Positions 18,508 through 27,146 of a stretch of DNA of 64,000 nucleotides are shown here, in pieces (position 1 is the stretch's first letter; every line of letters begins with the position of its first letter). Source of the DNA: Agrobacterium vitis. GTDB taxonomy: Bacteria; Pseudomonadota; Alphaproteobacteria; Rhizobiales; Rhizobiaceae. Below the pieces are notes generated by a model. The model was not told the DNA's origin. It was given only the letters and a program-made list of their open reading frames with translations, and did no database searches. The stretch covers positions 186,001-250,000 of the forward strand of contig NZ_AP023272.1 in assembly GCF_013426735.1 (NCBI RefSeq), in the 5' to 3' direction. The translations under genes and the position numbers were made by a program.

Positions 18508-19491
18508 TCAACCGCTGCCGATCAAGATACCGGCGGCCAACACCAATGATCCCCCCAGCACCACCTGCATGGCCGCACGCCAGAACGGCGTTTCCATATA
18601 TTTGTTCTGAATGAAGGCAATAGCCCATAATTCGATGAACACCACCACGCCCGCCGTTGCCGTTGCCGTCCAGAAATGTGGGATGAGATAGGGCAGCGCA
18701 TGGCCAAGGCCACCCAGCGCTGTCATGATACCGCAGGCTAGGCCGCGCTTGATCGGCGAACCTCGGCCGGAAATCTTGCCATCGTCATGGGAGGCTTCTG
18801 TGAAGCCCATGGAAATACCCGCCCCCACCGAGGCCGAGAGGCCGACCAAAAAGGTCTGCCAGGTATCACCGGTAGCAAAGGCCGCCGCAAAGATCGGCGC
18901 GAGCGTCGAAACCGAACCATCCATCAATCCGGCAAGGCCCGGCTGCACATAGGTGAGAACGAACTGCCGCTTGGCGGTTTCCTGTTCCAGTTTCTGAACA
19001 TCCTCCGGCCGGTGCTTTTCGCCCAACATATGGGCCACATCCTCGTGCCCCTGTTCCGCCATCGCCAGATCGCCGAGAAGCGTCCTTGTGCGGGCATCCG
19101 AGACATGTTTCTGGGCCTCGACATAAAAGTTATACGCAGAACGCTCCATGGCTTCCGCCTCTTCGCGCACCTGATCGACGGAAAGCTGGGCCTGAAGCCA
19201 ATCGGGCTTGCGCGCCATGAAACCCTGGACATGCTCCCGGCGGATCAGAGGGATGTGCTCGCCAAACCGCTGGCGATGCATGTCGATCAGCATGTTGCGG
19301 TGAGCGTGCTCCACCTCCGCCATATCCTGGAAGACTTTGGCGGATTGGGGATATTGGTCTTTCAACCGATCCGCATAGGCCAGATAGATCCGCGCATCGT
19401 CTTCCTCGGAAGAAATTGCCAGCGCGAGGACCTCCTGTTCGGTGAGGCTATCCAGACGCCGCTTCGCAGGGGCGAATAAGGTGCGAAACAT
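18508..19491 (-). CDS. mbfA: Membrane-bound ferritin/iron exporter MbfA
   Basis: MbfA exports iron from the cytoplasm and protects against iron and peroxide stress. The ATG at 19491 is preferred to an upstream frame extension. The 327 residues have two parts: an N-terminal ferritin-like di-iron domain (about 20-165; ligands suggested by SEEDDARIY, EVEHAH at 59-64, EEAEAMERSAYNFY and AEQGHED) and a C-terminal VIT1/CCC1-type membrane domain (GLAGLMDGSVSTLAPIFAAAF, ASVGAGISMGFTEA and three more membrane helices). A perfect ICE palindrome lies 17 bases upstream of the start, so repression by Irr in low iron is likely. Confidence 0.93.
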   Translation of the reverse strand: MFRTLFAPAKRRLDSLTEQEVLALAISSEEDDARIYLAYADRLKDQYPQSAKVFQDMAEVEHAHRNMLIDMHRQRFGEHIPLIRREHVQGFMARKPDWLQAQLSVDQVREEAEAMERSAYNFYVEAQKHVSDARTRTLLGDLAMAEQGHEDVAHMLGEKHRPEDVQKLEQETAKRQFVLTYVQPGLAGLMDGSVSTLAPIFAAAFATGDTWQTFLVGLSASVGAGISMGFTEASHDDGKISGRGSPIKRGLACGIMTALGGLGHALPYLIPHFWTATATAGVVVFIELWAIAFIQNKYMETPFWRAAMQVVLGGSLVLAAGILIGSG

Positions 19492-19507
19492 GATGGCTGC
19501 TCTCCAA

Positions 19508-19524
19508 TTTAGAATAATTCTAAA
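19508..19524 (-). promoter_or_regulatory. ICE box (Irr-binding site) of mbfA
   Basis: TTTAGAA-TAA-TTCTAAA is a perfect 7-3-7 palindrome and matches the iron control element recognised by Irr. Its downstream edge is 16 bases from the mbfA start codon, a position that fits repression rather than activation. The irr gene is at 26423-26839 in this window. Confidence 0.88.
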
Positions 19525-19590
19525 TTTAGAGCATTGTTCGATGGGCGGCAAGAGCCCTTTTCGGCATTCCGTCGCCAGTCCCATCACCCC

Positions 19591-19631
19591 AAACAAAAAA
19601 CCCGCCGGACATTGCTGTCCGGCGGGTTTTT
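19591..19631 (-). terminator. Terminator of rpsA
   Basis: A 16-bp perfect stem (AAAAACCCGCCGGACA at 19596-19611, complement at 19616-19631) lies 21 bases after the rpsA stop and runs into TTTTTTG on the minus strand. Confidence 0.93.
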
Positions 19632-19651
19632 AATCTTCTAAACCGCGACGA

Positions 19652-21355
19652 TTAGTCGTTGCTGCGGTTCTTCAGGGCTGCACCCAGGATGTCGCCGAGC
19701 GAAGCACCACTATCGGACGAACCGAACTGAGCAACGGCTTCCTTCTCTTCAGCGATTTCCAGCGCCTTGATCGACAGCATGACCTTGCGATCCTTCTTGG
19801 AGAAGTTGGTGACGCGAGCGTCAAAAACCTGGCCAACGGAGAAACGCTCAGGGCGCTGGTCGTCACGGTCACGAGCGAGGTCGGCGCGGCGGATGAAGGA
19901 CACGATGTCTTCATGGTTGACGAGCTTGACTTCGACGCCACCGTCATTGACCGCGATCACTTCGCAGGAAACAACAGCATTCTTGCGCAGATCGCCGGAA
20001 GCGGCGGCATCACCAACCGCGTCCTTGCCGAGCTGCTTGATGCCGAGCGAGATACGCTCCTTTTCGACATCCACATCGAGAACAACGGCGCGAACGACGT
20101 CGCCCTTGTTGTATTCTTCGATAACCTGCTCACCTGGACGGTTCCAGTCGAGATCCGACAGGTGAACCATGCCGTCAACGTCGCCTTCGAGGCCGATGAA
20201 CAGGCCGAATTCGGTCTTGTTCTTGACTTCGCCTTCGACTTCAGCGCCAGCCGGATGGCTGTAGGCAAATGCCTGCCATGGGTTTTCGAGGGTCTGCTTC
20301 AGGCCAAGCGAGATACGACGCTTGGACGGATCGACTTCGAGAACAACCACGTCAACTTCCTGGCTTGTGGACAGGATCTTGCCGGGGTGTACGTTCTTCT
20401 TGGTCCAGGACATTTCGGAAATGTGGATCAGGCCTTCGATGCCCGGCTCCAGCTCAACGAATGCACCGTAGTCGGTGATGTTGGTCACGGTACCGGAGAT
20501 CTTCTTGCCAACCGGGTACTTGGCAGCAATGCCATCCCAAGGATCCGACTCGAGCTGCTTCATGCCGAGCGAGATGCGGTGGGTTTCCTGGTTGATACGG
20601 ATGATCTGAACCTTGACCGACTGGCCGATGGACAGGATTTCCGAAGGATGGTTCACACGACGCCATGCCATGTCGGTGACATGCAGCAGTCCGTCGATGC
20701 CGCCGAGGTCAACGAACGCACCGTAATCGGTGATGTTCTTGACGACGCCTTCAACAACCTGGCCTTCTTCGAGGTTCTGAACGATTTCAGAACGCTGCTC
20801 GGCGCGGGACTCTTCCAGAACCGTACGGCGCGAAACCACGATGTTGCCGCGACGCTTGTCCATCTTGAGGATTTCGAAGGGCTGCGGGTTGTGCATCAGC
20901 GGGGTCACGTCGCGGATCGGGCGGATATCCACCTGGGAGCGCGGCAAGAAGGCAACGGCACCATCCAGATCGACGGTGAAACCGCCCTTGACCTGGTTGA
21001 AGATAACGCCTTCGACGCGCTCGCCAGCTTCGAACTTGGCTTCGAGCTTGATCCAGCTTTCTTCGCGACGGGCCTTTTCGCGCGACAGAACAGCTTCGCC
21101 CAGCGCGTTTTCAATGCGCTCGACGTAAACTTCAACTTCGTCGCCAACTTTCAGCTGGCCGTCCTTGGCGCGAGCGCCAAATTCCTTCAGCGGAACGCGG
21201 CCTTCGACCTTGAGGCCGACGTCAACGATAGCGACGTCCTTCTCGATGGCCGTAACGATGCCCTTGGCAACATAGCCTTCGGCCAGATCGGTCTTTGCGA
21301 AGGATTCTTCCAGCAGGGCCGCGAAATCGTCCCGTGTCGGGGTAGAAACAGACAT
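19652..21355 (-). CDS. rpsA: 30S ribosomal protein S1
   Basis: S1 binds mRNA leaders and helps load them on the 30S subunit. The start is placed at 21355 (MSVSTPTRDDFAALLEESF) with AGGAG seven bases upstream; the longer frame to 21451 lacks family sequence. The 567 residues hold six S1 OB-fold repeats, recognisable by recurring ITDYGAFVDLGGIDGLLH and GLIHISEMSW-type motifs. The two N-terminal repeats diverge, as usual for ribosome binding. cmk lies 167 bp upstream, the standard cmk-rpsA pair. Confidence 0.97.
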   Translation of the reverse strand: MSVSTPTRDDFAALLEESFAKTDLAEGYVAKGIVTAIEKDVAIVDVGLKVEGRVPLKEFGARAKDGQLKVGDEVEVYVERIENALGEAVLSREKARREESWIKLEAKFEAGERVEGVIFNQVKGGFTVDLDGAVAFLPRSQVDIRPIRDVTPLMHNPQPFEILKMDKRRGNIVVSRRTVLEESRAEQRSEIVQNLEEGQVVEGVVKNITDYGAFVDLGGIDGLLHVTDMAWRRVNHPSEILSIGQSVKVQIIRINQETHRISLGMKQLESDPWDGIAAKYPVGKKISGTVTNITDYGAFVELEPGIEGLIHISEMSWTKKNVHPGKILSTSQEVDVVVLEVDPSKRRISLGLKQTLENPWQAFAYSHPAGAEVEGEVKNKTEFGLFIGLEGDVDGMVHLSDLDWNRPGEQVIEEYNKGDVVRAVVLDVDVEKERISLGIKQLGKDAVGDAAASGDLRKNAVVSCEVIAVNDGGVEVKLVNHEDIVSFIRRADLARDRDDQRPERFSVGQVFDARVTNFSKKDRKVMLSIKALEIAEEKEAVAQFGSSDSGASLGDILGAALKNRSND

Positions 21356-21522
21356 GAAATCTCCTAATCGCATCCCCTTGGGAATGCGCAGTGCGCCGGT
21401 GGGTTGGTGTTGATAACGGCCGATCCCGCGTCCGCCCTTATAAAAGGACAACCCGGCGCAAGGACGCTGGTTTCGGCTGGTCCAGACAAAACCGGTCGTC
21501 GGTCCTGTCTGCTGAATGCATG

Positions 21523-22176
21523 CTAATTGTTTTTCAATGCCGCATCGATCAAGGACCGCGCAGCCTGAAACGCCGCCTCTATACTCATTTCAGACGTATC
21601 TAGCAAGTGCGCGTCTTCAGCAGGTTTCAACGGACTGTCGGCGCGGCCCATGTCGCGGTCGTCACGCCGCTTCACATCCTCAAAAACTGCGGGATAATCA
21701 GCCACGCCACCATGAGCAACAATCTCGTCAAAGCGACGCCGGGCGCGCACCTCCGGAGAGGCCGTGACATAGAGCTTAACCGCCGCATCCGGGCAGACAA
21801 CCGTGCCGATATCGCGTCCGTCCAGCACCGCACCGGGGGCTTTCAGCGAAAACCGTCGCTGCGCCTCGACCAGAGCGCGGCGCACCGCGGGCATGACGGC
21901 GATTTTCGACGCCGCCTCACCGATATCGTGCTTGGCCAGAACCTCCCGGTCCAGACCGGAAAGATCGAGCCCCAGCGCCACCTGTTCGGCCACAGCCTCA
22001 TTATCGAGCGGCAGGCTTTTTTCCAAAAGCGCCTTGGCCGTGGCGCGGTAGGTCAGGCCCGTGTCCAGATGATGAAAGCCGTAACTGTCGGCGATCCGGC
22101 GCGACAGCGTTCCCTTGCCGGCAGCCGCAGGACCGTCGATGGCGATTACAAACGTGTTTTCCGTCACCTCAGTCAA
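21523..22176 (-). CDS. cmk: Cytidylate kinase
   Basis: Phosphorylates CMP and dCMP with ATP in pyrimidine salvage and synthesis. The start is taken as TTG at 22176, seven bases after GAAGAGGG; GTG at 22167 is an alternative and an ATG at 22230 would add unrelated residues. The 217 residues show the P loop GPAAAGKGT, the CMP-binding segment ([11 protein letters not shown]) and [13 protein letters not shown], then the lid RRRFDE and the KRRDDRD motif. It precedes rpsA. No aroA lies upstream, unlike my recollection of related genomes. Confidence 0.94.
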   Translation of the reverse strand: MTEVTENTFVIAIDGPAAAGKGTLSRRIADSYGFHHLDTGLTYRATAKALLEKSLPLDNEAVAEQVALGLDLSGLDREVLAKHDIGEAASKIAVMPAVRRALVEAQRRFSLKAPGAVLDGRDIGTVVCPDAAVKLYVTASPEVRARRRFDEIVAHGGVADYPAVFEDVKRRDDRDMGRADSPLKPAEDAHLLDTSEMSIEAAFQAARSLIDAALKNN

Positions 22177-22436
22177 ACGGCTACCCTCTTCCTGTCTGCA
22201 TACCCCATGTTGCACGGCCCCGTAGCACACCAGATGCTCAAGGTCATCCCCGCTTCATCGCTCGACATTCCTGTCTCTTGCTGGCGCGAAAGCGGCAAGC
22301 TTGCGGATCGGCCAGCCAGTTTGCCTTTGACAGAAGCCAGCACAACGATTAAGGGACCGACGATAGTTGGACCGGCCTTCGGGCCCGGGTCCTCGGCGCA
22401 TGCCCTCTTTTCCAACGATTTCATGAGGCTTTGACA

Positions 22437-22823
22437 GTGGCGAATGCAGAACTTGGAACCAAACGCACTTGCCCCGACACCGGCAAGAAATTCTACGATC
22501 TGAACAATGATCCGGTCGTATCCCCCTATACGAAGAAATCCTGGCCGCTCTCTTACTTTGAAGAGACCTCGGTAGCCGCCATCATGGAAAAGGCTGAAGA
22601 GGAAGAGGTCGCGGAAGTCGATACCGAGAACACCGATGTCGAGCTGGTTTCGCTGGAAGACGCGGACGATGCAGCCGGTGGCGACGACATTCCTGATATC
22701 GGCGATGACGATGTCGAAATCGGCGACGACGATGACGACACCTTCCTGGAAGCCGATGAAGACGACGAAGACGACGACATGTCCGGCATTATCGGCGTGA
22801 CCGGCGACGACGACGAAGTCTGA
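22437..22823 (+). CDS. TIGR02300 family acidic protein (FYDLN type)
   Basis: GTG at 22437 gives the family N-terminus (M)ANAELGTKRTCPDTGKKFYDLN; a TTG two codons earlier is less likely. The 128 residues have a short conserved N-domain with a KFYDLN motif and one CP pair, then VVSPYTKKSWPLSYFEE, and a very acidic low-complexity tail rich in Asp/Glu from about residue 55. Function is unknown for this alphaproteobacterial family; the N-domain looks like a half zinc-ribbon. It is transcribed divergently from cmk. Confidence 0.85.
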   Translation: MANAELGTKRTCPDTGKKFYDLNNDPVVSPYTKKSWPLSYFEETSVAAIMEKAEEEEVAEVDTENTDVELVSLEDADDAAGGDDIPDIGDDDVEIGDDDDDTFLEADEDDEDDDMSGIIGVTGDDDEV

Positions 22824-22974
22824 TTTAACAGCTCTGCGCGTCCGGATGATAAAAAAACATCCGGGTGCGCATTTTTTGGCTTGTCATGTGCAAAAGCAGC
22901 ACGTATGAAGCCGCCACACCGGACGAAGCAGTGCTTCACACGGTTCCCGGACCCGGCAAATGCCGGACCCTTAT

Positions 22975-23050
<76 letters not shown>

Positions 23051-23438
23051 AATCTCCTTTATGTATATGGTTGTCTATTTTGCGATCTGTATCGTGAGAC
23101 AGTCTCGCTATGAATATTCAGCGAATCGAATTTTCTGAAATTGACGCTTTCTCCATCAGAGCGCTTGTTAACGATTATCCATTCTGCCAACGGGGATTCG
23201 GCAAAAGCAATAATCCGAGCGTCCAGTTCACCCATTCAAAGTCAAGAGCAACCAGGCCCCACAGGATTACGCATTCGGCTTGATGCTCCATCATTGACCT
23301 GAAGGACATTGGCGCTTTTGGGTTGTACATCTGCTTTAACCTTATTATGGTCGGACAGATTTTTCGGTTGTAATAAACTATTCTACTATCATTGGTGGGT
23401 AAAATTGCGTTCATTGAATTGTCACCGGAGGGTTGGCA
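23051..23438. other. Intergenic region after tRNA-Ala
   Basis: About 390 bases of lower GC than the neighbours, without a supportable gene and without a repeat of the tRNA 3' end that would mark an integrated element. The last 100 bases should hold the promoter of the transporter at 23491. A minus-strand frame across 23175-23537 has no recognisable product. Confidence 0.5.
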
Positions 23439-23501
23439 ATGTGGCTGTTCCTCTTCCCACTGATGAAATGCTTGTTGGGAGGAAATAAACATGTCCTTTG
23501 A
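23439..23501 (+). CDS. Candidate leader peptide overlapping the transporter start
   Basis: A 20-codon frame, ATG at 23439 and TGA at 23499-23501, follows an excellent ribosome-binding site (GGAGGG, six-base spacing). The peptide starts MWLFLFPLMK and is hydrophobic. It overlaps the transporter start by 11 bases and runs through that gene's own GGAGG. Translation of it could control access to the transporter start. It may also be a chance frame. Confidence 0.35.
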   Translation: MWLFLFPLMKCLLGGNKHVL

Positions 23502-24870
23502 TCGTGAAAAGGCACACAGACAATCTCGTGTCGCCACTGCCAGCGGCTGGATTGGCTCCGCGCTGGAATATTATGATTTCTTCATTTACGCCACAGCCGC
23601 GGCACTGGTCTTTCCTCAGCTGTTTTTTCCATCTGTAGATCCGACGACAGCGATTGTCGCATCATTGACAACCTACGGCGTGGGCTATGTCAGCCGCCCA
23701 ATCGGTGCGTTTGTTCTGGGGCATATGGGCGACGTTTACGGTCGCAAGAAAATGATGCTGACCTGCCTGTTTCTCATGGGCTTTTCGACATTGATGGTCG
23801 GCCTGTTGCCCACGTATGCGCAAATCGGCATCTGGGCTCCGATTTTTCTGGTCGTGCTGCGCCTGATCCAGGGATTTGCGGTTGCAGGAGAAATCTCCGG
23901 CGCCTCATCAATGATTCTGGAACACGCACCGAATGGACGAAGGGGATTTTTCGCATCCTTTGCACTTCAGGGCGTCCAGGCCGGACAAATTCTGGCTGCC
24001 GCCGTGTTTCTGCCGCTCGCCCACTATATGGACCCGGCAGCATTCAACAGCTGGGGCTGGCGTATTCCCTTTCTCCTGTCGATCTTCGTGGTAATCGTCG
24101 GCTTTGTCATCCGCCGTCTGGTTGAGGAAACACCGACCTTCATCAACGCCAGCGAAAGCGGCGCCGTCTCGAAAGCGCCCATCGTCGAGGCCTTCCGCCA
24201 TGGCTGGGCCGATATCATCCGCGTTATGTGCATGTCGCTTATGAACGTCATTCCAACCGTGACAACGGTGTTCGGCGCGGCCTATGCCGTGCAGCCAGCG
24301 TACGGTGTCGGCTTCAGCAAGGACGTCTATCTATGGATTCCGGTGCTCGGCAATATTGTTGCCGTTCTGGTCATTCCCTTTATCGGCGGACTTTCCGACC
24401 GTATTGGCCGCAAGCCACCGATCATCATCGGCGCATTGCTGTCTGGCGCTTTGTCGTTTGGCTATCTCTATGCGATCAGCATTCACAATGTCCCGATGGC
24501 CATTGTCATGTCGCTGTTGATGTGGGGGGTGATTTATCAGGGATATAATGCCGTCTTCCCGTCCTTCTATCCGGAATTGTTCCAGAGCCGCATCCGCGTC
24601 TCCTCAATGGCCATCGCGCAGAATGTCGGCACGGCAATCACGGCCCTCTTCCCTGCCCTGTTCACGGCCGTTGCACCGCCCGGCTCGCTGAATATCCCCA
24701 TCGTCATCGGCTGCTGGACGCTGGCCATTACCGTGATTTCAGCGCTGGCCGCCCTCTCGGCCCGGGAAACCTACCGAATCAGTATCGATGAGCTCGGCAA
24801 CAAGACGGCAAAGCCAATCACCAAGGACGAATACGATCGTATGCGTGCGCAATCCATGGCAAAGGCGTAG
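23491..24870 (+). CDS. MFS transporter, metabolite:H+ symporter (MHS) family
   Basis: A 459-residue inner-membrane transporter with 12 predicted helices. It carries the MHS features: SGWIGSALEYYDFFIYATAAAL at the start, the RPIGAFVLGHMGDVYGRKK loop between helices 2 and 3 (about 70-90), RLIQGFAVAGE in helix 4, and the second-half loop GGLSDRIGRKP. MHS members carry organic acids, shikimate, proline/betaine or alpha-ketoglutarate; the substrate cannot be told here. GGAGG lies eight bases before the ATG. It is monocistronic and ends in a long hairpin. Confidence 0.9.
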   Translation: MSFDREKAHRQSRVATASGWIGSALEYYDFFIYATAAALVFPQLFFPSVDPTTAIVASLTTYGVGYVSRPIGAFVLGHMGDVYGRKKMMLTCLFLMGFSTLMVGLLPTYAQIGIWAPIFLVVLRLIQGFAVAGEISGASSMILEHAPNGRRGFFASFALQGVQAGQILAAAVFLPLAHYMDPAAFNSWGWRIPFLLSIFVVIVGFVIRRLVEETPTFINASESGAVSKAPIVEAFRHGWADIIRVMCMSLMNVIPTVTTVFGAAYAVQPAYGVGFSKDVYLWIPVLGNIVAVLVIPFIGGLSDRIGRKPPIIIGALLSGALSFGYLYAISIHNVPMAIVMSLLMWGVIYQGYNAVFPSFYPELFQSRIRVSSMAIAQNVGTAITALFPALFTAVAPPGSLNIPIVIGCWTLAITVISALAALSARETYRISIDELGNKTAKPITKDEYDRMRAQSMAKA

Positions 24871-24900
24871 CCCAAGCGCAATCGCGCTCAGACAAACGTT

Positions 24901-24942
24901 GCGACAGCATGATGCACTCTGCCAAATGCACCGTGCTGTCGC
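24901..24942. terminator. Hairpin between convergent genes
   Basis: A 16-bp stem with one mismatch (GCGACAGCATGATGCA at 24901-24916 with its near complement at 24927-24942) lies 30 bases past the transporter stop and just before the end of the convergent gene at 24952. T runs are weak, so termination is probable but not certain. Confidence 0.55.
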
Positions 24943-24951
24943 TGTTTCAGA

Positions 24952-25422
24952 CTATTTCTTGACGATCGTCACGAACATCACGCCGCGCACCCGCACCGTC
25001 ATTTCGCATTGCGGACCATCGGTGCGGTCGCAGAAATGCGGCGGCATTTTCAGCACGAAAACCTTGTTGCCGTAGCGCTGGATGAAGTCATAGCCAAAGA
25101 TCTTGGCGGTGGCGATCATCAGATAGCCGCCTTCCTTGACCTGCACATAGAAATTATAGGGGCAGCCTTCAGCATCACAGTCGGGGCCGCGCTTGCCATC
25201 GCAGGTCAGCGCGCCTTCGTTGACGATTGCATCGACAATGCCATCATTGTTGATATCCAACCGGGTGACGTAGTTGTCATCGAACTCAGCTTTTGTGCAA
25301 ACCTTACGGAAATGATCCTTCTCATAGATTTCCGGGTCACTGACCAATTGCTGTTGCGCCAGGGCGACCGAGGTAGACAGGGGCAACAACAGGCACAGGA
25401 GCAGGCGAAGAAGCAATGTCAC
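24952..25422 (-). CDS. Exported protein of unknown function with EF-hand-like loop
   Basis: The start is uncertain. GTG at 25422, nine bases after AAGG, gives a good signal peptide (LLLRLLLCLLLPLSTSVALA); ATG at 25488 would add 22 residues. The mature part is about 135 residues with five or six cysteines (VCTKAEF, LTCDGKRGPDCDAEGCPYNF, HFCDR, QCEM) and a loop DINNDGIVD that resembles a calcium-binding EF-hand/dockerin loop. A periplasmic, disulfide-bonded location is likely. No family is recognised. Confidence 0.65.
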   Translation of the reverse strand: MTLLLRLLLCLLLPLSTSVALAQQQLVSDPEIYEKDHFRKVCTKAEFDDNYVTRLDINNDGIVDAIVNEGALTCDGKRGPDCDAEGCPYNFYVQVKEGGYLMIATAKIFGYDFIQRYGNKVFVLKMPPHFCDRTDGPQCEMTVRVRGVMFVTIVKK

Positions 25423-25722
25423 GGCATGAACCTTCGATAGGATTGCAGCCCTATGGCGAGAACGAAAATCTAGCGCATTACGGACCATCCGCACTGCCAA
25501 AGATCCCGATAGCGCAATCAGCTTGCGCCGCCCTTGCCATCAATCTTGTTTGCGACGGCCAGGTTGGCGGTGATTGGTTGGCGCAGGCAAGGGCGACACT
25601 TATTGAAACCGTAATCCTTATGCCTTGGGTAACGCATGATATTGTAAAATAGTCCGCATCCACCCCAGCGCCGCACATTTCGCGTCCATTCATCGGCAGA
25701 TCATCGCAACGTCAGGGCCACT
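25423..25722. other. Intergenic region between divergent genes
   Basis: 300 bases between the exported protein (minus) and the TRIC-type gene (plus). Both promoters should lie here; I see no clear motif and no gene. Confidence 0.45.
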
Positions 25723-26358
25723 ATGTCGCTTCTTCTTTATCTGGATTATGCAGGCGTTGCGCTGTTTGCCGCCACCGGAGCTTTGGCCGCCTCACGCAAA
25801 CAACTGGATCTGATCGGCTTCCTGTTTTTTGCCACGGTCACCGGCACAGGCGGCGGCACAGTGCGCGATATCATTCTTGGACGCCTGCCGGTGTTCTGGG
25901 TGGTCAACCCAAGCTATATTCTGATCTGCTGCGCTGTCGGCGTGCTGGTGTTCTTCACCGCGCATCTGGTGGAATCGCGCTACAAGTTGCTGATCTGGCT
26001 CGATGCTATCGGGCTTTCCGCCTATTGCGTGATGGGAGCGGCTAAGGGGATGGCCGCGACAGGCTCGCCTACCATCGCCGTCGTCACGGGCATGATGACG
26101 GCTACCCTGGGCGGCGTGCTGCGCGATCTGTTGGCCAATGAGCCTTCGGTGCTGCTGCGCCCGGAAATTTACATCACCGCAGCCTTGATCGGTGCCTGCG
26201 TGTTTACCGGGGCCTTCATGCTGGCCGCGCCCTTATACTGGGCTTCCGCAGGTGGCGTCCTGGCAGCCTTTCTGGTGCGCGGCGGCGCATTGTATTTTGG
26301 CTGGACATTTCCGCGATATGGGCACCAGGCCGGGCGCCATCCTGATGACGTGATGTGA
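25723..26358 (+). CDS. TRIC-family cation channel (UPF0126/YadS-like)
   Basis: A 211-residue membrane protein with seven predicted helices and the internal duplication of the family. The two hallmark motifs are GTGGGTVRDIILGR (about 41-54) and TATLGGVLRDLLANEP (about 126-141), each a Gly-rich kink followed by an Arg-Asp pair. Bacterial homologues of TRIC channels form trimers that pass K+ and other monovalent cations; some members have been linked to glycine transport. It faces irr convergently and has no co-transcribed partner. Confidence 0.9.
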   Translation: MSLLLYLDYAGVALFAATGALAASRKQLDLIGFLFFATVTGTGGGTVRDIILGRLPVFWVVNPSYILICCAVGVLVFFTAHLVESRYKLLIWLDAIGLSAYCVMGAAKGMAATGSPTIAVVTGMMTATLGGVLRDLLANEPSVLLRPEIYITAALIGACVFTGAFMLAAPLYWASAGGVLAAFLVRGGALYFGWTFPRYGHQAGRHPDDVM

Positions 26359-26422
26359 ACCGGATATGGTCGTAGCCGATCATGGTCTCCACAACAGGCT
26401 TGGAAATCAGGCTGCCTTTAGA

Positions 26423-26839
26423 TCAGGCCTTGGGACGCAGCCGGATCACCACGTCGACGTGAGAAATTTCCATGCCTTCGGGCGGCGCAGGCAAGTTGCC
26501 GATTTCGATATTGCTGACTGGAATATCCAGAACCTCGTTTCGGCCCTCCACGAAAAAGTGGTGGTGGTCCGACACATTGGTATCGAAATAGGTCTTGTTG
26601 CTCTCAACAGCCAAAACCCGGATCATGCCGGCCTCGGTAAACTGATGAAGCGTGTTGTAGACGGTGGCGAGGGACACAGGCACGTCGGCGGCAACCGCTT
26701 CTTCGTGCAGTTCCTCGACGGTCAGATGCCGGTCTCCCTTGGCAAACAACAGCGAAGCCAAGGCAACCCGCTGCCGTGTCGGCCTCAGGCCCGACCGACG
26801 CAGTTTTGCTTCCACGTCCCTAGAGGCTTGCGCCATCAT
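26423..26839 (-). CDS. irr: Iron response regulator Irr (Fur family)
   Basis: Irr represses or activates iron genes in low iron through ICE boxes and is degraded or inactivated when haem is plentiful. The 138 residues have a winged-helix domain (LRPTRQRVALASLLF, VSLATVYNTLHQF as recognition helix) and a dimerisation domain with the HHH motif at 92-94 that binds haem in Rhizobium-type Irr. The cysteine-containing haem regulatory motif of Bradyrhizobium Irr is absent. The start may be the second ATG (26836). It is divergent from fabA, the usual Rhizobiaceae order. Its likely target mbfA lies about 7 kb away. Confidence 0.94.
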   Translation of the reverse strand: MMAQASRDVEAKLRRSGLRPTRQRVALASLLFAKGDRHLTVEELHEEAVAADVPVSLATVYNTLHQFTEAGMIRVLAVESNKTYFDTNVSDHHHFFVEGRNEVLDIPVSNIEIGNLPAPPEGMEISHVDVVIRLRPKA

Positions 26840-27146
26840 ACCGGCGATCTCCGCATTGTCCCTTGAAATCTCACTGTCATCGTACTGATATACCTGCTGA
26901 CGGGCCTGCTTTCAATAGTTTGACGGCGGGTAAATCCAGTGAAAGCCCTTATATTGAGGCGGTTGACCGATTTTAGCACTGGTGGAGTATGGACGCTTCC
27001 TGTATTCGGTCGGCGGAAAGCGGCCAGGACAGAGGCCATACGACACTGCGTAAAGCGTTGGAATGAATTGGCATCGGCTTCAATTCGTCGCCATCTTGCT
27101 TTAAGTCTCCTAAGCGGAACGCCTGAAGGGGGGAATTGAAAGACCG
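26840..27146. other. Divergent intergenic region between irr and fabA
   Basis: 307 bases. No gene is supported; an open plus-strand frame (26939-27139) lacks a ribosome-binding site and family features. I found no ICE palindrome here, so Irr autoregulation is not supported by sequence. Confidence 0.5.

Noticed and set aside
19913..21367. 484-codon plus-strand frame opposite rpsA
   Set aside because: Antisense shadow of S1; no ribosome-binding site or recognisable domain.
23175..23537. 120-codon minus-strand frame overlapping the MHS transporter start
   Set aside because: No ribosome-binding site and no recognisable protein; overlaps a well-supported gene.
26939..27139. 66-codon plus-strand frame between irr and fabA
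   Set aside because: No ribosome-binding site or homology; the interval is better read as a divergent promoter region.
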